The notes under the pieces are model-generated. The model saw only the letters and a list, made by a program, of their open reading frames with translations. It did no database searches and had not been told where the DNA came from. From contig NZ_JAATEN010000015.1 of assembly GCF_012034935.1 (NCBI RefSeq), positions 1 through 64,000 of the forward strand: a stretch of DNA of 64,000 nucleotides, given 5' to 3'. Origin of the DNA: Streptomyces zingiberis (GTDB lineage Bacteria; Actinomycetota; Actinomycetes; Streptomycetales; Streptomycetaceae). This document shows, piece by piece, positions 26,058-34,269 of the stretch. Both the position numbers and the translations under genes were made by a program. Within the stretch, counting starts at the first letter, position 1. Every line of letters begins with the position of its first letter.

Positions 26058-26261
26058 TCAGCAGCCGGTGGGGATGGAGAAGTCCATCACGACCTCCCCG
26101 AGGATGTCCCTGTAGCGGGCGTTTCCTTGCTTCTGGGCGCGTACAGCGCCCGCGACGATGTCGGACATCCACAGCAGTGGTTCGGCCGAACCCACTACGT
26201 GCTCCGCGCGTAAGACGGTGCCTTTCGGCAGGCCGCGACGTGCCTCGATGACTGTCGTCAC
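26058..26261 (-). pseudogene. Remnant of a larger protein (C-terminal piece)
   Basis: A 67-residue frame with EPLLWMSDIVAGAVRAQKQG and a following YRDILGE. This resembles the last part of DUF3800-type or similar Streptomyces hypothetical proteins. An in-frame TGA lies 9 bp before the GTG start and no upstream part is found. GC is lower than in neighbouring genes. It may be translated, but truncation is more likely. Confidence 0.4.
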
Positions 26262-26662
26262 ATCTGGTCACGACATCACGCTACGAAACCCCGGGCAGGC
26301 CGGTTCACGGTCAAGCTCGCTCCTTGGCTCCGGCTTGAAGCTCGTCGGTTAAGCCGGGGCGATCCCCGTCTTAAGGGAGGTATAAGCCGATCGCCGCACT
26401 GCGCTTTGCGGTGATTTGCCGGATTCCGCTGAGCTAACGTACGAGCTGTACCGCCCCCGCCGTTGCGTGCGGGGGCCGGACGGACGCGCGGCGTGTGGCG
26501 GCGCGGGGCACCGGAAGGACGAGCCGGGGCTTCGGGACCGCCGCCGCCGGGCGCACCCCCCACAGGTGCGCCCCGGCCGGTGCCCCCACCCCGGCCGGGG
26601 CGCCGTGGTGGTTCCGTGAGCGCCCCGCCCGGTGCGGGGCCGGCAAGGGCGCGTTCGCCCCG
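26262..26662. other. Intergenic, AT-richer spacer
   Basis: No gene was seen. Around 26262-26460 the sequence is clearly less GC-rich than the rest of the window. An imperfect hairpin lies at 26390-26415 (ATCGCCGCA with TGCGGTGAT). Confidence 0.45.
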
Positions 26663-26786
26663 TCTCACGCCTCCGAAGGGCGCCCCTGTCTCACGCCTCA
26701 GGAGTGGGCCCCCTGTCTCATGCGCCTCCGGAGTGGGCCCTCGCCTCACGCCTCCGGGAGGAAGGAGCGCCCCGCCTCACGCCTCC
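26663..26786. repeat. Dispersed copies of the bgl gene 3' end
   Basis: Five imperfect copies of (T/C)CTCACGCCTC(C) occur between 26663 and 26786. The last one contains the real stop codon of the beta-glucosidase gene. On the minus strand each copy reads GAGGCGTGA, the final Ala codon plus stop. Confidence 0.7.
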
Positions 26787-28294
26787 GAGGGGAGCGCTGC
26801 CACCGGAGGCGGATCGATCACCCCGGCGTCCTCGTACCGGTCCCCGTCCGGCCCCGGCTCCCACGTGGGCTCCGGCAGGACGCCCGAGCGGGCCAGCCGG
26901 GAGTACCAGTACGCGCTCGACTTCGGGACGCGGCGCCCGTCCGCGTAGTCCACGCGGATCAGCCCGAACCGCTTGGCGTAACCGAAGGACCATTCGAAGT
27001 TGTCCGTCAGCGACCAGAGGAAGTAGCCGCGGACGTCGGCGCCGTCGGCGATCGCCCGGTGCACGGCGGCGAGGTGGCCGTGCAGGTAGGCGATCCGCTC
27101 GGGGTCGTGGACGGCGCCCGAGGGGCCGGGCCGGTCCTCGTAGGCGGCGCCGTTCTCACTGACCGTCAGCGTCAGTCCGGGCGCTTCGCGGCTGAACCGC
27201 GTCAGCAGGTCGTACAGCCCCGTCGGGTCGACGGACCAGCCCATCGCCGTGGTGTCGCCCGGCGGCTGGTGGAAGGCGACGTCCTCGGCGCCGGCCCAGG
27301 GGGAGTGGGCGCTCGCCCCGTGCCCGTCCCGGCGCGGGCCGGTGCCCGCCGCGTCGCCCGCCGAGACGACCGACGGGTTGTAGTAGTTGAGGCCCAGGGT
27401 GTCCAGCGGCTGGTGGATGGTGGTGAGATCGGTGCCGCGGACGAAGGACCAGTCGGTGAGATGCGCGGTGTCCGTGAACAGCCGTTCGGGGTAACGGCCG
27501 TGCAGCACGGGGTCGCTGAAGACGCGTGTGGCCACGGTGTCGATCCGCTCGACGGCCTCCGCGTCGGCGGCCGAGCCGGTCAGCGGGCGGACGACCGCCG
27601 CGTTGAGGCTGATGCCGAGCCGCGCCCCGCCGGGCAGGGCGGCGCGGAGGGCCATGGCGCCCAGCCCGTGGGCGAGGTTGAGGTGGTGGGCGGCGCGCAG
27701 GGCGGCGACCGGTTCGGTGCGCCCGGGGGCGTGCACCCCGGAGCCGTACCCGAGGAAGGCGCTGCACCAGGGCTCGTTGAGGGTGGTCCACAGCTCCACG
27801 CGGTCACCGAGCGCCTCGGCGACGAGGTGGGCGTAGTCGGCGAAACGGTGCGCCGTGTCGCGCTCGGTCCAGCCGCCCGCGTCCTCCAGCTCCTGGGGCA
27901 GGTCCCAGTGGTAGAGGGTGAGGGCCGGGCGGACGCCGGCCGCGAGCAACCCGTCCACCAGGGCACGGTAGAAGTCGAGCCCCCGCCGGTCGGCCGGGCC
28001 CCGGCCGGTGGGCTGGACGCGGGGCCAGGCCACGGAGAACCGGTAGGCGCCGTAGCCGAGGCGCCGCATCAGTTCCACGTCCTCGCGCCATCGGTGGTAG
28101 TGGCCGGTGGCGGTGTCCCCGGTGTCGCCGCCGTCCGTCTTCCCGGGGGTGTGGGAGAAGGTGTCCCAGATGGAGGGGGTGCGGCCGTCCTCCCGTACGG
28201 CCCCCTCGATCTGGTAGGCGGAGGTGGCGGTGCCCCAGAGGAATCCGGGCGGGAAGCGGCGCTCACCGGTCGGCGCGGAGTCGGCAACGGTCAT
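26777..28294 (-). CDS. bglC: GH1 beta-glucosidase (BglC-like)
   Basis: A 505-residue cytoplasmic GH1 enzyme of full length with no signal peptide. The acid/base is E174 in TLNEPW and the nucleophile E380 in SENG. The N-terminal FPPGFLWGTATSAYQIEGA is diagnostic. BglC hydrolyses imported cellobiose and cello-oligosaccharides to glucose, and in other streptomycetes it is the last gene of cebEFG-bglC. Here it lies downstream of a collapsed importer region and divergent from a CebR-like repressor. The start ATG and ribosome-binding site overlap a CebR-box-like palindrome. Confidence 0.9.
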   Translation of the reverse strand: MTVADSAPTGERRFPPGFLWGTATSAYQIEGAVREDGRTPSIWDTFSHTPGKTDGGDTGDTATGHYHRWREDVELMRRLGYGAYRFSVAWPRVQPTGRGPADRRGLDFYRALVDGLLAAGVRPALTLYHWDLPQELEDAGGWTERDTAHRFADYAHLVAEALGDRVELWTTLNEPWCSAFLGYGSGVHAPGRTEPVAALRAAHHLNLAHGLGAMALRAALPGGARLGISLNAAVVRPLTGSAADAEAVERIDTVATRVFSDPVLHGRYPERLFTDTAHLTDWSFVRGTDLTTIHQPLDTLGLNYYNPSVVSAGDAAGTGPRRDGHGASAHSPWAGAEDVAFHQPPGDTTAMGWSVDPTGLYDLLTRFSREAPGLTLTVSENGAAYEDRPGPSGAVHDPERIAYLHGHLAAVHRAIADGADVRGYFLWSLTDNFEWSFGYAKRFGLIRVDYADGRRVPKSSAYWYSRLARSGVLPEPTWEPGPDGDRYEDAGVIDPPPVAALPSEA

Positions 28295-28307
28295 GGAATC
28301 GCTCCCA
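28294..28307 (-). promoter_or_regulatory. CebR-box-like operator at the bglC start
   Basis: On the minus strand TGGGAGCGATTCCA matches the known CebR box TGGGAGCGCTCCCA at 12 of 14 positions. It covers the ribosome-binding site and ends at the start codon of the beta-glucosidase gene. Confidence 0.6.
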
Positions 28308-28516
28308 GATGAAGGTGCGGACGGGTACGGACGGGGACGGACGATGACGGACGGGGACGGCCGGAGACGGCCGAGGCCGTCCCGGCGGGACCGGACCGGA
28401 ATGGAGGGCCGCGGGCCGGTACGGAGGAGCGCGGGCCGGTGCGGAGGGCGGCGGGGCCGGGCGGGGCGCCGCCGGAATGGGCCCCGGAGGGCTTCGCCGG
28501 GCGGGGACGCACCCGG
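28308..28516. other. Spacer with GGACGG repeats
   Basis: A 209-bp spacer between bglC and the importer remnant. It is filled with GACGGGnACGG-type repeats near 28318-28375 and GCGGGCCGGTnCGGAGG repeats near 28405-28450. No gene is present. Confidence 0.5.
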
Positions 28517-28765
28517 TCACCCCTTCACGGCACCGGCCCGCTTGTGGCCGAAGACTCCGTGGACGCCGATCGTCACGACCGTCCGGCCGTCTCTCCCGCC
28601 ACCCGTGCCGTCCGCCGCGCCTCCGCCGTCGTCGGCGCGGCCCGCCGGCGGTCCGGCGCCGAGCGCCGCCGCGAGCGTCCAGGCGTCGGTGCGCCGGAGG
28701 AGTGGTGCGGAGCGGCCCGCTCCGCCGGCCGATGGGTGGTCTGAGGTGTGGGCTGACCTGCGCAT
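28517..28765 (-). pseudogene. Apparent cebE-cebG fusion scar (importer remnant)
   Basis: An 82-codon frame with an excellent site (GAGGAGG, 6 bp before ATG). Its middle has a Gly/Asp-rich stretch and then VVTIGVHGVFGHK. This resembles the start of mature CebE, the cellobiose-binding lipoprotein, in other streptomycetes (typically VTIxVGxxGVFGYK). It then ends RAGAVKG-stop, a typical C-terminus of MalG/CebG-type permeases (TAGAVKG or TAGALKG). The simplest reading is an in-frame deletion from early cebE to the end of cebG, removing cebF. Position and strand, between cebR and bglC, are exactly those of cebEFG. The lipobox region has no cysteine. Confidence 0.55.
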
Positions 28766-28909
28766 GGCATCCTCCTCGCCCTCTCGTGGGATTCCCGGGC
28801 CGCGGCCGGCCCCCGGTCGCTCCACGGGCGGCGCGGACGGTGCGCGCGCAGGCCGGCGGAGCCCGGCCGGGTCATGGCGAGAGGTGGACGACCGACTGGG
28901 CGATACTGC

Positions 28910-28925
28910 GTGAGAGCGCTCTCAC
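28910..28925. promoter_or_regulatory. CebR/LacI-type operator, perfect 16-bp palindrome
   Basis: GTGAGAGCGCTCTCAC is a perfect palindrome with the GAGCGCTC core of CebR boxes. It lies between the cebR-like gene and the importer remnant, where it would control both directions. Confidence 0.75.
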
Positions 28926-29053
28926 GGCGATGCCCTGAAGGTTCACGGCTCCGGTGGGAGAGTGTCAAGGCCGCGTCAGCGGAACGTGCCGACGGGGGAG
29001 TGATGTTGAATGGTCCAACAGCCACGGACACGGCTGCCAGCGGGAGGCGCACC

Positions 29054-30082
29054 ATGCCGATGACGAGGAAACACGGGGGACGGCCCACCCTGGAGGAGGT
29101 TGCCGCGCGCGCCGGAGTCGGCCGCGGCACCGTCTCCCGCGTGATCAACGGTTCTCCCCGGGTGAGTGAACGGACCCGGACGCTCGTGGAGAGCGCCATC
29201 GCCGAACTGGGCTATGTGCCGAACCGGGCGGCGCGTGCGCTCGCGGCCAACCGCACCGACGCGGTCGCCCTGGTCATCCCCGAGACGGAGACCCGCCTCT
29301 TCGCCGAGCCGTACTTCTCGGACATCATCCGGGGCATCTCCACCGAGCTGGCCGAGACGGAGATCCAGCTCCTGCTCACCCTCATCCGCACCCCGAAGGA
29401 GCGCCACCGCCTCACCCAGTTCCTCGGCGCGCACCGGGTGGACGGGGTGCTGCTCGTCTCCGTCCACGCCGACGACCCTCTCCCGGACCTGCTGGAGGAG
29501 CTCGAGATGCCCGCAGTGCTCAGCGGCCGCCGCGCGGCCGGCGAGTCCGTGCCGTACGTCGACTCCGACAACGTCGGCGGGGCGAGTGCCGCCGTCGAGC
29601 ACCTGCTCGGGCGCGGCCGGCGGACGGTGGCGACGATCACCGGCCCGCTCGACATGTACGTGGCCCAGTGCCGTCTCGACGGTTACCGCCAGGCGATCGC
29701 GGCCTCCGGCGGCGAACCGGACGAGACGCTGGTCGAACGGGCCGACTTCACCGAGGAGGGGGGCCGCCGCGCCATGCGCCGGCTGCTGGAGCGCCGCCCG
29801 GACCTCGACGCCGTCTTCTGCGCCTCCGACGTGATGGCCTCCGGCGCCCGCCAGGTGCTGCGCGAGGCGGGCCACCGCATCCCGGAGGACGTGGCGCTCG
29901 TCGGCTTCGACGACTCGCCCGTCGCCCGCCACATGGACCCGCCGCTGACCAGCGTCCGCCAGCCGATAGAGGAGATGGGACGCACGATGGCCCGGGTGCT
30001 GCTCCAGCAGATCGGCGCCCGCGAGACGACGGGCCATCAGGTCGTCCTCCCGACGGAACTGATCCGGCGGGCCTCGTCCTGA
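29054..30082 (+). CDS. cebR: LacI-family repressor, CebR-like
   Basis: A 342-residue LacI-family repressor. The helix-turn-helix is TLEEVAARAGVGRGTVSRVI followed by NGSPRVSERTR, with a hinge helix PNRAARALA. The periplasmic-binding-type effector domain ends with DDSPVARHMDPPLTSVRQPI. CebR represses cellulose/cellobiose utilisation genes and is released by cellobiose. The ATG at 29054 follows GGGAGG by 6 bp; an ATG at 29002 is less likely. It is divergent from the ceb remnant and bglC, and a matching operator lies at 28910-28925. Orthology rests on position, operator and sequence style. Confidence 0.82.
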   Translation: MPMTRKHGGRPTLEEVAARAGVGRGTVSRVINGSPRVSERTRTLVESAIAELGYVPNRAARALAANRTDAVALVIPETETRLFAEPYFSDIIRGISTELAETEIQLLLTLIRTPKERHRLTQFLGAHRVDGVLLVSVHADDPLPDLLEELEMPAVLSGRRAAGESVPYVDSDNVGGASAAVEHLLGRGRRTVATITGPLDMYVAQCRLDGYRQAIAASGGEPDETLVERADFTEEGGRRAMRRLLERRPDLDAVFCASDVMASGARQVLREAGHRIPEDVALVGFDDSPVARHMDPPLTSVRQPIEEMGRTMARVLLQQIGARETTGHQVVLPTELIRRASS

Positions 30083-30349
30083 GGGAAGCCTCGTCCTGAG
30101 CGAGGTCCCGCCCTGAGCGAGGTCCCGCCCCTGAGCCGGCCTCCGCCCGAGCGGTCCCGGCCGGTGCCGGGAGCGGAGGACGCGGGCCGGTCCGGCGGCC
30201 TCCGCCTCCGCGACCGCCAGGCCCCGGGGACCAGTGGCCGGACCCGCCGCCCCGGCCCTGACCGGCGCCGGTACCGGCCGGGCGTCAATGACCGAATTTC
30301 GCGCACGGTTGCGGGAATCCCCGTCGTGGTCCCGGGAGTTGGGTCCGGC
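30083..30349. other. Intergenic with short repeats
   Basis: The 3' end of cebR is followed by repeats: CCTCGTCCTGAG occurs twice and CTGAGCGAGGTCCCGCCC twice between 30070 and 30135. The rest is featureless. Confidence 0.6.
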
Positions 30350-31042
30350 ATGACGACACTGGGACTCATCGGCAGCGGAAACATCGGCTCCACCGTGGCG
30401 CGGCTCGCGATCGAGGCCGGGCTACAGGTGGTGGTCAGCAACTCCCGGGGGCCGGAGACGCTGGTCGGGCTCGTCCAGGAACTGGGCGACCGGGCGCGGG
30501 CCGGAACCGCGGAGGAGGCGGCGGCCGACGGGGACCTCGTGGTCCTCTCCGTCCCGTTCAAGGCGTACCGCGAGGTGCCGGCCGAACTGCTGGCCGGCAA
30601 GGTGGTGCTGGAGACGCTGAACTACTACCCGCAGCGCGACGGGGACTTCCCCGAGCTGGACGCGGACGAGATCACGAGCAGCGAGCTGGTCCAGGGGCAC
30701 CTCGCGGGCGCGAAGGTGGTCAAGGTTTTCAACAACATCTACTTCGGCCACCTCCTCGGCAACGCGCGCCCCTCGGGCGACCCGGACCGCAGCGCCCTGC
30801 CGATCGCGGGCGACGACGCGGACGCGAAGGAGCAGGCCACGCGGCTGCTCGACAGGCTCGGCTGGGACACGGTGGACGCCGGCACGCTGGCCGACAGCTG
30901 GCGCTTCCAGCCGGACACGCCGGCCTACGGGGGTCCGTACATGGCCGATCCGGGTGTCGGCGTCGAAGGCATCGCGGAGGACCCCGGGACGCCGGCCCAG
31001 GTCGAGAAGGTGGAAGCGGCGCTGGCCGCGGCCCGGCGCTGA
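30350..31042 (+). CDS. F420-dependent NADP reductase-like protein
   Basis: A 230-residue Rossmann protein. The N-terminal LGLIGSGNIGSTVARLAIEA is the dinucleotide site, followed by VVVSNSRGPETL, which suits NADP binding. KVVKVFNNIYFGHL and a C-terminal SWRFQPDTPAYG follow. This pattern fits NADPH:F420 oxidoreductase-like (NpdG) proteins, which move hydride between NADPH and F420. Many Streptomyces paralogues use unknown substrates. The ATG has GGGAG about 12 bp upstream. Confidence 0.8.
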   Translation: MTTLGLIGSGNIGSTVARLAIEAGLQVVVSNSRGPETLVGLVQELGDRARAGTAEEAAADGDLVVLSVPFKAYREVPAELLAGKVVLETLNYYPQRDGDFPELDADEITSSELVQGHLAGAKVVKVFNNIYFGHLLGNARPSGDPDRSALPIAGDDADAKEQATRLLDRLGWDTVDAGTLADSWRFQPDTPAYGGPYMADPGVGVEGIAEDPGTPAQVEKVEAALAAARR

Positions 31043-31376
31043 CCGGAACCAGGGCGCGGCCGACCGCGAGGGGAGCCGGCCGCGCCCACCCCAGCCCGCT
31101 CCAGCCCAGCCCAGCCCAGCCCACCCCGGACCCGGCGCGGACCCGGAGTCGCCGGGCCGGGCGGGTACGCACCAGCGGTGTGCGGGCCGGCGGCGCGCGA
31201 ATCAGCGACGTGCGAACCAGCGACGCGTGATCCAGGGGTGTGCCGAGAACGGGGGCGTGAACCAGGTACACGCGAGCCGACGGGCGCGCGGACCAGGAGC
31301 GCGTCGCCCGATCCCAGCCCGTCCGCGCGGGGGCGGCGGGTCGCGGCGGGTCGCGGCGGTCCCTTCGGCGGGGCGG
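31043..31376. repeat. Degenerate short repeats
   Basis: Near 31092-31128 CCCAG/CCAGC units are repeated in tandem. From 31165 to 31290 degenerate copies of AACCAGCGACGTGCG-like sequence recur every 15-30 bp. No gene was seen. Confidence 0.6.
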
Positions 31377-31616
31377 TCAGGACCGGGCCGCCCCGCCGCG
31401 CCGCCTTCCCTGCCCTCGCCTCTGCCGGGATTCCTCCTCCCGGCGGGCGTGGGTGACCGATTCGATGAGCGCGATCTCGTCGGCCCCCGGGAGTGGTGGA
31501 TATTCCGGCAGGTGGAGGGGGCAGGCGTAGAGGGTGATGCCGGGGCCGGATGCGCCGGACCTGGTGGCCACCCGCACCAGCGCGTCGGTCCGTTCGCACC
31601 CTGCGCACTGCTTCAT
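31377..31616 (-). CDS. Small protein with zinc-finger-like cysteines
   Basis: A 79-residue protein. CAGC near the N-terminus and CPLH about 30 residues later give a CxxC...CxxH arrangement that could bind zinc. The C-terminus is rich in Arg and Gln. The start ATG overlaps the upstream stop in an ATGA arrangement, so it is co-translated with the Prim-Pol-like protein. The function is unknown; a nucleic-acid role is plausible given the basic tail. Confidence 0.7.
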   Translation of the reverse strand: MKQCAGCERTDALVRVATRSGASGPGITLYACPLHLPEYPPLPGADEIALIESVTHARREEESRQRRGQGRRRGGAARS

Positions 31617-32110
31617 CGCCCCGCCGCCTCGGGCCGGTGGGCGGTGGCGCCGGCCGGCCCGGGCTCGCCCTTCCCCGTCTCCGCCTGCCGGGTTCCGGCC
31701 GCGCGTACCCCTGCCGTCCTGGGCCCGTGGGTCTCCGCGATGACGCGGTTCAGGGCGGTGTGCAACTGTTCGGGGTCGGTGTGGAGCCGGGGCGTGGGCT
31801 CGACCTTCCAGAACGGGCTGCGGCCCCGGGTGTGCCCGGCGGACGGGACCTCCAGCCAGCAGGCCGGTCCGTAGACGTCCACCGCCGGGAGCCGGTCCCA
31901 GCGGGCCGCCGTCCCCGGTGGCACCAGCCAGATCACCCGGTGCAGATACCCGTCCCCGATGACCCCGCCGCACACGTCCCCGAGCAGCGCCAGCGCCCGG
32001 TCCCCGAGGTACGACGGGGCCCTGACGGCGTCCCAGTGAATACCCACCCGCTGCATCTCGTGGTGGATGGGCGGGCGCCAGGCCGCCGACGGCGCGATGC
32101 TCGATTCCAT
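31613..32110 (-). CDS. Short Prim-Pol-like protein
   Basis: A 165-residue protein with HWDAVRAPSYLGDRALALL, GGVIGDGYLHRVIWLVPPGT and WLEVPSAG, ending in a disordered Thr/Ala/Gly tail. The sequence pattern (WDAVRxP, GxVI, LVPPGTAxRW, VP) aligns by eye with the proteins at 10183-11103 and 20322-20909. It is followed by a coupled zinc-finger-like gene and lies 177 bp downstream of an XRE-TPR regulator on the same strand. Polymerase activity is not supported by visible catalytic residues. Confidence 0.6.
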   Translation of the reverse strand: MESSIAPSAAWRPPIHHEMQRVGIHWDAVRAPSYLGDRALALLGDVCGGVIGDGYLHRVIWLVPPGTAARWDRLPAVDVYGPACWLEVPSAGHTRGRSPFWKVEPTPRLHTDPEQLHTALNRVIAETHGPRTAGVRAAGTRQAETGKGEPGPAGATAHRPEAAGR

Positions 32111-32287
32111 GGGTCGCTCCTTGCCGCGTTCTCCGAGAGGGCGGTGCCGGCCGTTTCCTGTCAGGACGGTGGTCCGGGCACCTCGTTCGTGAACACGCTA
32201 TGGAGTGGCGCGGTTACCCGGCCAGGGGCGGAGTTCACCATCCGGGCCCCTGGGCCGGGCCCCGGTGGGACGCGCCGTCCTACTTCT

Positions 32288-33514
32288 TCACAGGCTCGGA
32301 TCCACTCCGAGCCGCGCCGCCAGGTTGCGCAGGGCGCAGTTCCGGCGGCGTGAGGTCTCCAGCATCTCCCGTACCGTCGAGGTCGCCAGGGTCTGATACC
32401 GGATCCACTCCGGCTGGTCCCGCTCCACCTCCAGCAGGGTGGCCAGAGCGCCCTCGCAGTCCCCCGACTGATACCGCGCCTGAGCCACGTCCACGCGGTG
32501 AGCGGCGCTGTGTACCGGCCGGGAGATCGCCGGCAGCTCCACCCGCGCCGCGAGCATCAGGGCCTTGCCCGGTTCGGGTGTCTCCCCGGCGAGTGCGGCG
32601 TTCACCTGCTGGGTCCTCACGTCCACCGGCGAGAACGCGGTCCCGTACGAGCGGAGTGGCCCCGAGCGCACGGCCGTGGCCTCCGCCAGGTTCAGGAACT
32701 CATCGGCCTCGTCCCCCCGCCCGCGCCGCGCGGCTGGGATCGCCGCGGCGAGCAGCACGTTCCCGTAGACGGCCAGTTGAGCCTTCGTCGCCTTCCGGAA
32801 CACCGGCTCGATCTCCTCGGCCTTCCGTTCCGCGACCCGCTGGGCCTCCTCCCAGCGCCCCTGACGCAGCAACACCCAGGAGAGGGTGGAGACCCCCATC
32901 GCCGCCATGAGGGGATCCGAGGCCCGGGCGGCGGCGTGAAGCTGGGCTTCCACCGCCTGGAACGCCCACGCGGTGTGCCCCGCCTGCGTCGCCAGCGAGG
33001 CCGCGAGCTGATAGGCGAGGGCGAGTCCGGCCCACACCCGGGGCGCTTCCGCCGCCGTGGCCTCCCTCGCGACGGCCCGCCCCTCGTGGAGCAGGAGGGG
33101 GAGCCGGCCGGCCAGGGTGCTGTAACCGCCCTGCCAGTAGAGCGCTGTCGCCTCGCGCACGGCGTCGGCCCACGCGTCCTTGTCGGGCGGTGCGTCCGAT
33201 GCGTCGTCCACCGGTACTCCCGGCAGGCCGGTGACGTCCTGGATCGCGTCGCGCAGGGCGAGGAGCCCGCCGGTCCGGTCCTCGGGTGGGCGCGAGGTCA
33301 CGGTCGGGCTGCCGAGGAGACGTTCGAGTTCCGTGTCCAGGGCCGCCGCGATGGCGCGCAGCGTGGTGAGCCGCGCCGACCGGCGTTGCCCCTGCTCCAG
33401 TTTGCGAATGGTGTCGACGTGGATGCCGGACCGCGCGGCCAGCTCCTCCTGCGTGACATCGCGGAACTCCCGCAGGGCGCGGATCCGGTCGCCGATGGTG
33501 CTCTGTCCCGCCAT
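32288..33514 (-). CDS. XRE-family regulator with TPR-like C-terminus
   Basis: A 408-residue protein. The N-terminal Cro/CI helix-turn-helix is RIRALREFRDVTQEELAARS followed by GIHVDTIRKLEQGQRR. The rest is alpha-helical with Ala-rich TPR-like repeats (VWAGLALAYQLAASLATQAG and later WEEAQRVAERKAEEIEPVF). Such regulators are common in Streptomyces with unknown ligands. The ATG at 33514 is followed directly by the HTH. It lies upstream of the Prim-Pol-like and zinc-finger-like genes and may regulate them. Confidence 0.85.
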   Translation of the reverse strand: MAGQSTIGDRIRALREFRDVTQEELAARSGIHVDTIRKLEQGQRRSARLTTLRAIAAALDTELERLLGSPTVTSRPPEDRTGGLLALRDAIQDVTGLPGVPVDDASDAPPDKDAWADAVREATALYWQGGYSTLAGRLPLLLHEGRAVAREATAAEAPRVWAGLALAYQLAASLATQAGHTAWAFQAVEAQLHAAARASDPLMAAMGVSTLSWVLLRQGRWEEAQRVAERKAEEIEPVFRKATKAQLAVYGNVLLAAAIPAARRGRGDEADEFLNLAEATAVRSGPLRSYGTAFSPVDVRTQQVNAALAGETPEPGKALMLAARVELPAISRPVHSAAHRVDVAQARYQSGDCEGALATLLEVERDQPEWIRYQTLATSTVREMLETSRRRNCALRNLAARLGVDPSL

Positions 33515-33811
33515 GGTTGCCCCCCGTCGGGAAACGTGCGTCCTCCGCTTGACGCGTGGGGTGGAGGGCCGTGAGGAGAACAGCGATGCGGACGCACCGG
33601 CGATCTCACGGCGTGCCCCACTCCTCGGTGCGGCTCGTCACTGTCAGCTTACGGGGAGTGCCCTCTGCGTGAAGGGGCTGTGGACAAGCGGGGCGCCGCT
33701 GGACGGAGCCGCCCGGGCGGACGCCATCCGGAGCGGAGAGTCGCCCAGGGGAGCGGGGAGGGGCGCCGGGACTCGTCCGGCCATCGTTTGGCCATCGTTT
33801 GGCCGGACACG
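33515..33811. other. Spacer upstream of the XRE-TPR gene
   Basis: A 297-bp spacer holding the promoter of the minus-strand regulator. CCATCGTTTGG is repeated directly at 33781 and 33792. Confidence 0.5.
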
Positions 33812-33856
33812 GAAAAAGATCAGCCGCCGACCCGTCTCCGCAGGTCGGCGGCTGAT
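33812..33856 (-). terminator. Intrinsic terminator after tRNA-His
   Basis: On the minus strand ATCAGCCGCCGACC pairs with GGTCGGCGGCTGAT and is followed by CTTTTTCC, a textbook stem plus T-run. It starts 8 bp past the tRNA-His 3' end. Confidence 0.9.
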
Positions 33857-33863
33857 CATCAAG

Positions 33864-33936
33864 GGTGAGTAACGGGACTCGAACCCGCGACATCCTGGAC
33901 CACAACCAGGTGCTCTACCAGCTGAGCTATACCCAC
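33864..33936 (-). tRNA. tRNA-His (anticodon GTG)
   Basis: The reverse complement is a 73-nt cloverleaf. The acceptor GTGGGTA pairs with TACTCAC, with discriminator C. The D arm is TAGCTCAGCTGGTAGAGC, the anticodon stem-loop CCTGGTTGTGGTCCAGG reads GTG, and the T loop is TTCGAGT. The base just upstream is G, which supplies the G-1 required by histidyl-tRNA synthetase. Confidence 0.96.
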
Positions 33937-34269
33937 CGCGACCGGTCGAACCGGCCGAGAAAAAGTGTACACGTTCCGCAGCGGCGCTCGCGCCAGGCTT
34001 CGGGCGGGCAGGCCGGGAGCCGTCAGGCCGGGGCCGGCGCTCCCCTGCCGGTCAGGGGTGTGGCGGCCCGTCGTCCGTCGGCGGGGGAGGCCCGCCCTGC
34101 GGTCACCGGTGAGAAGACCGGCACCCCGGCACCCCGGCGTCCCCCACACCTCGTCGCTCCGGCGCCCCGCCGGCCACCGGACGGGCCGGGACACCGGCGA
34201 CCCCGGCGTCCGGCGTGCAGCCGGAGCCGGGGCGGCCGGTGGTGGGGCCGGAGCGGCGGCCGGGTGGCC
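33937..34269. other. Intergenic, no gene seen
   Basis: A 333-bp spacer between orn and tRNA-His, both on the minus strand. A TACACT hexamer (minus strand, 33970-33965) upstream of the tRNA could be its -10 element. Confidence 0.5.
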
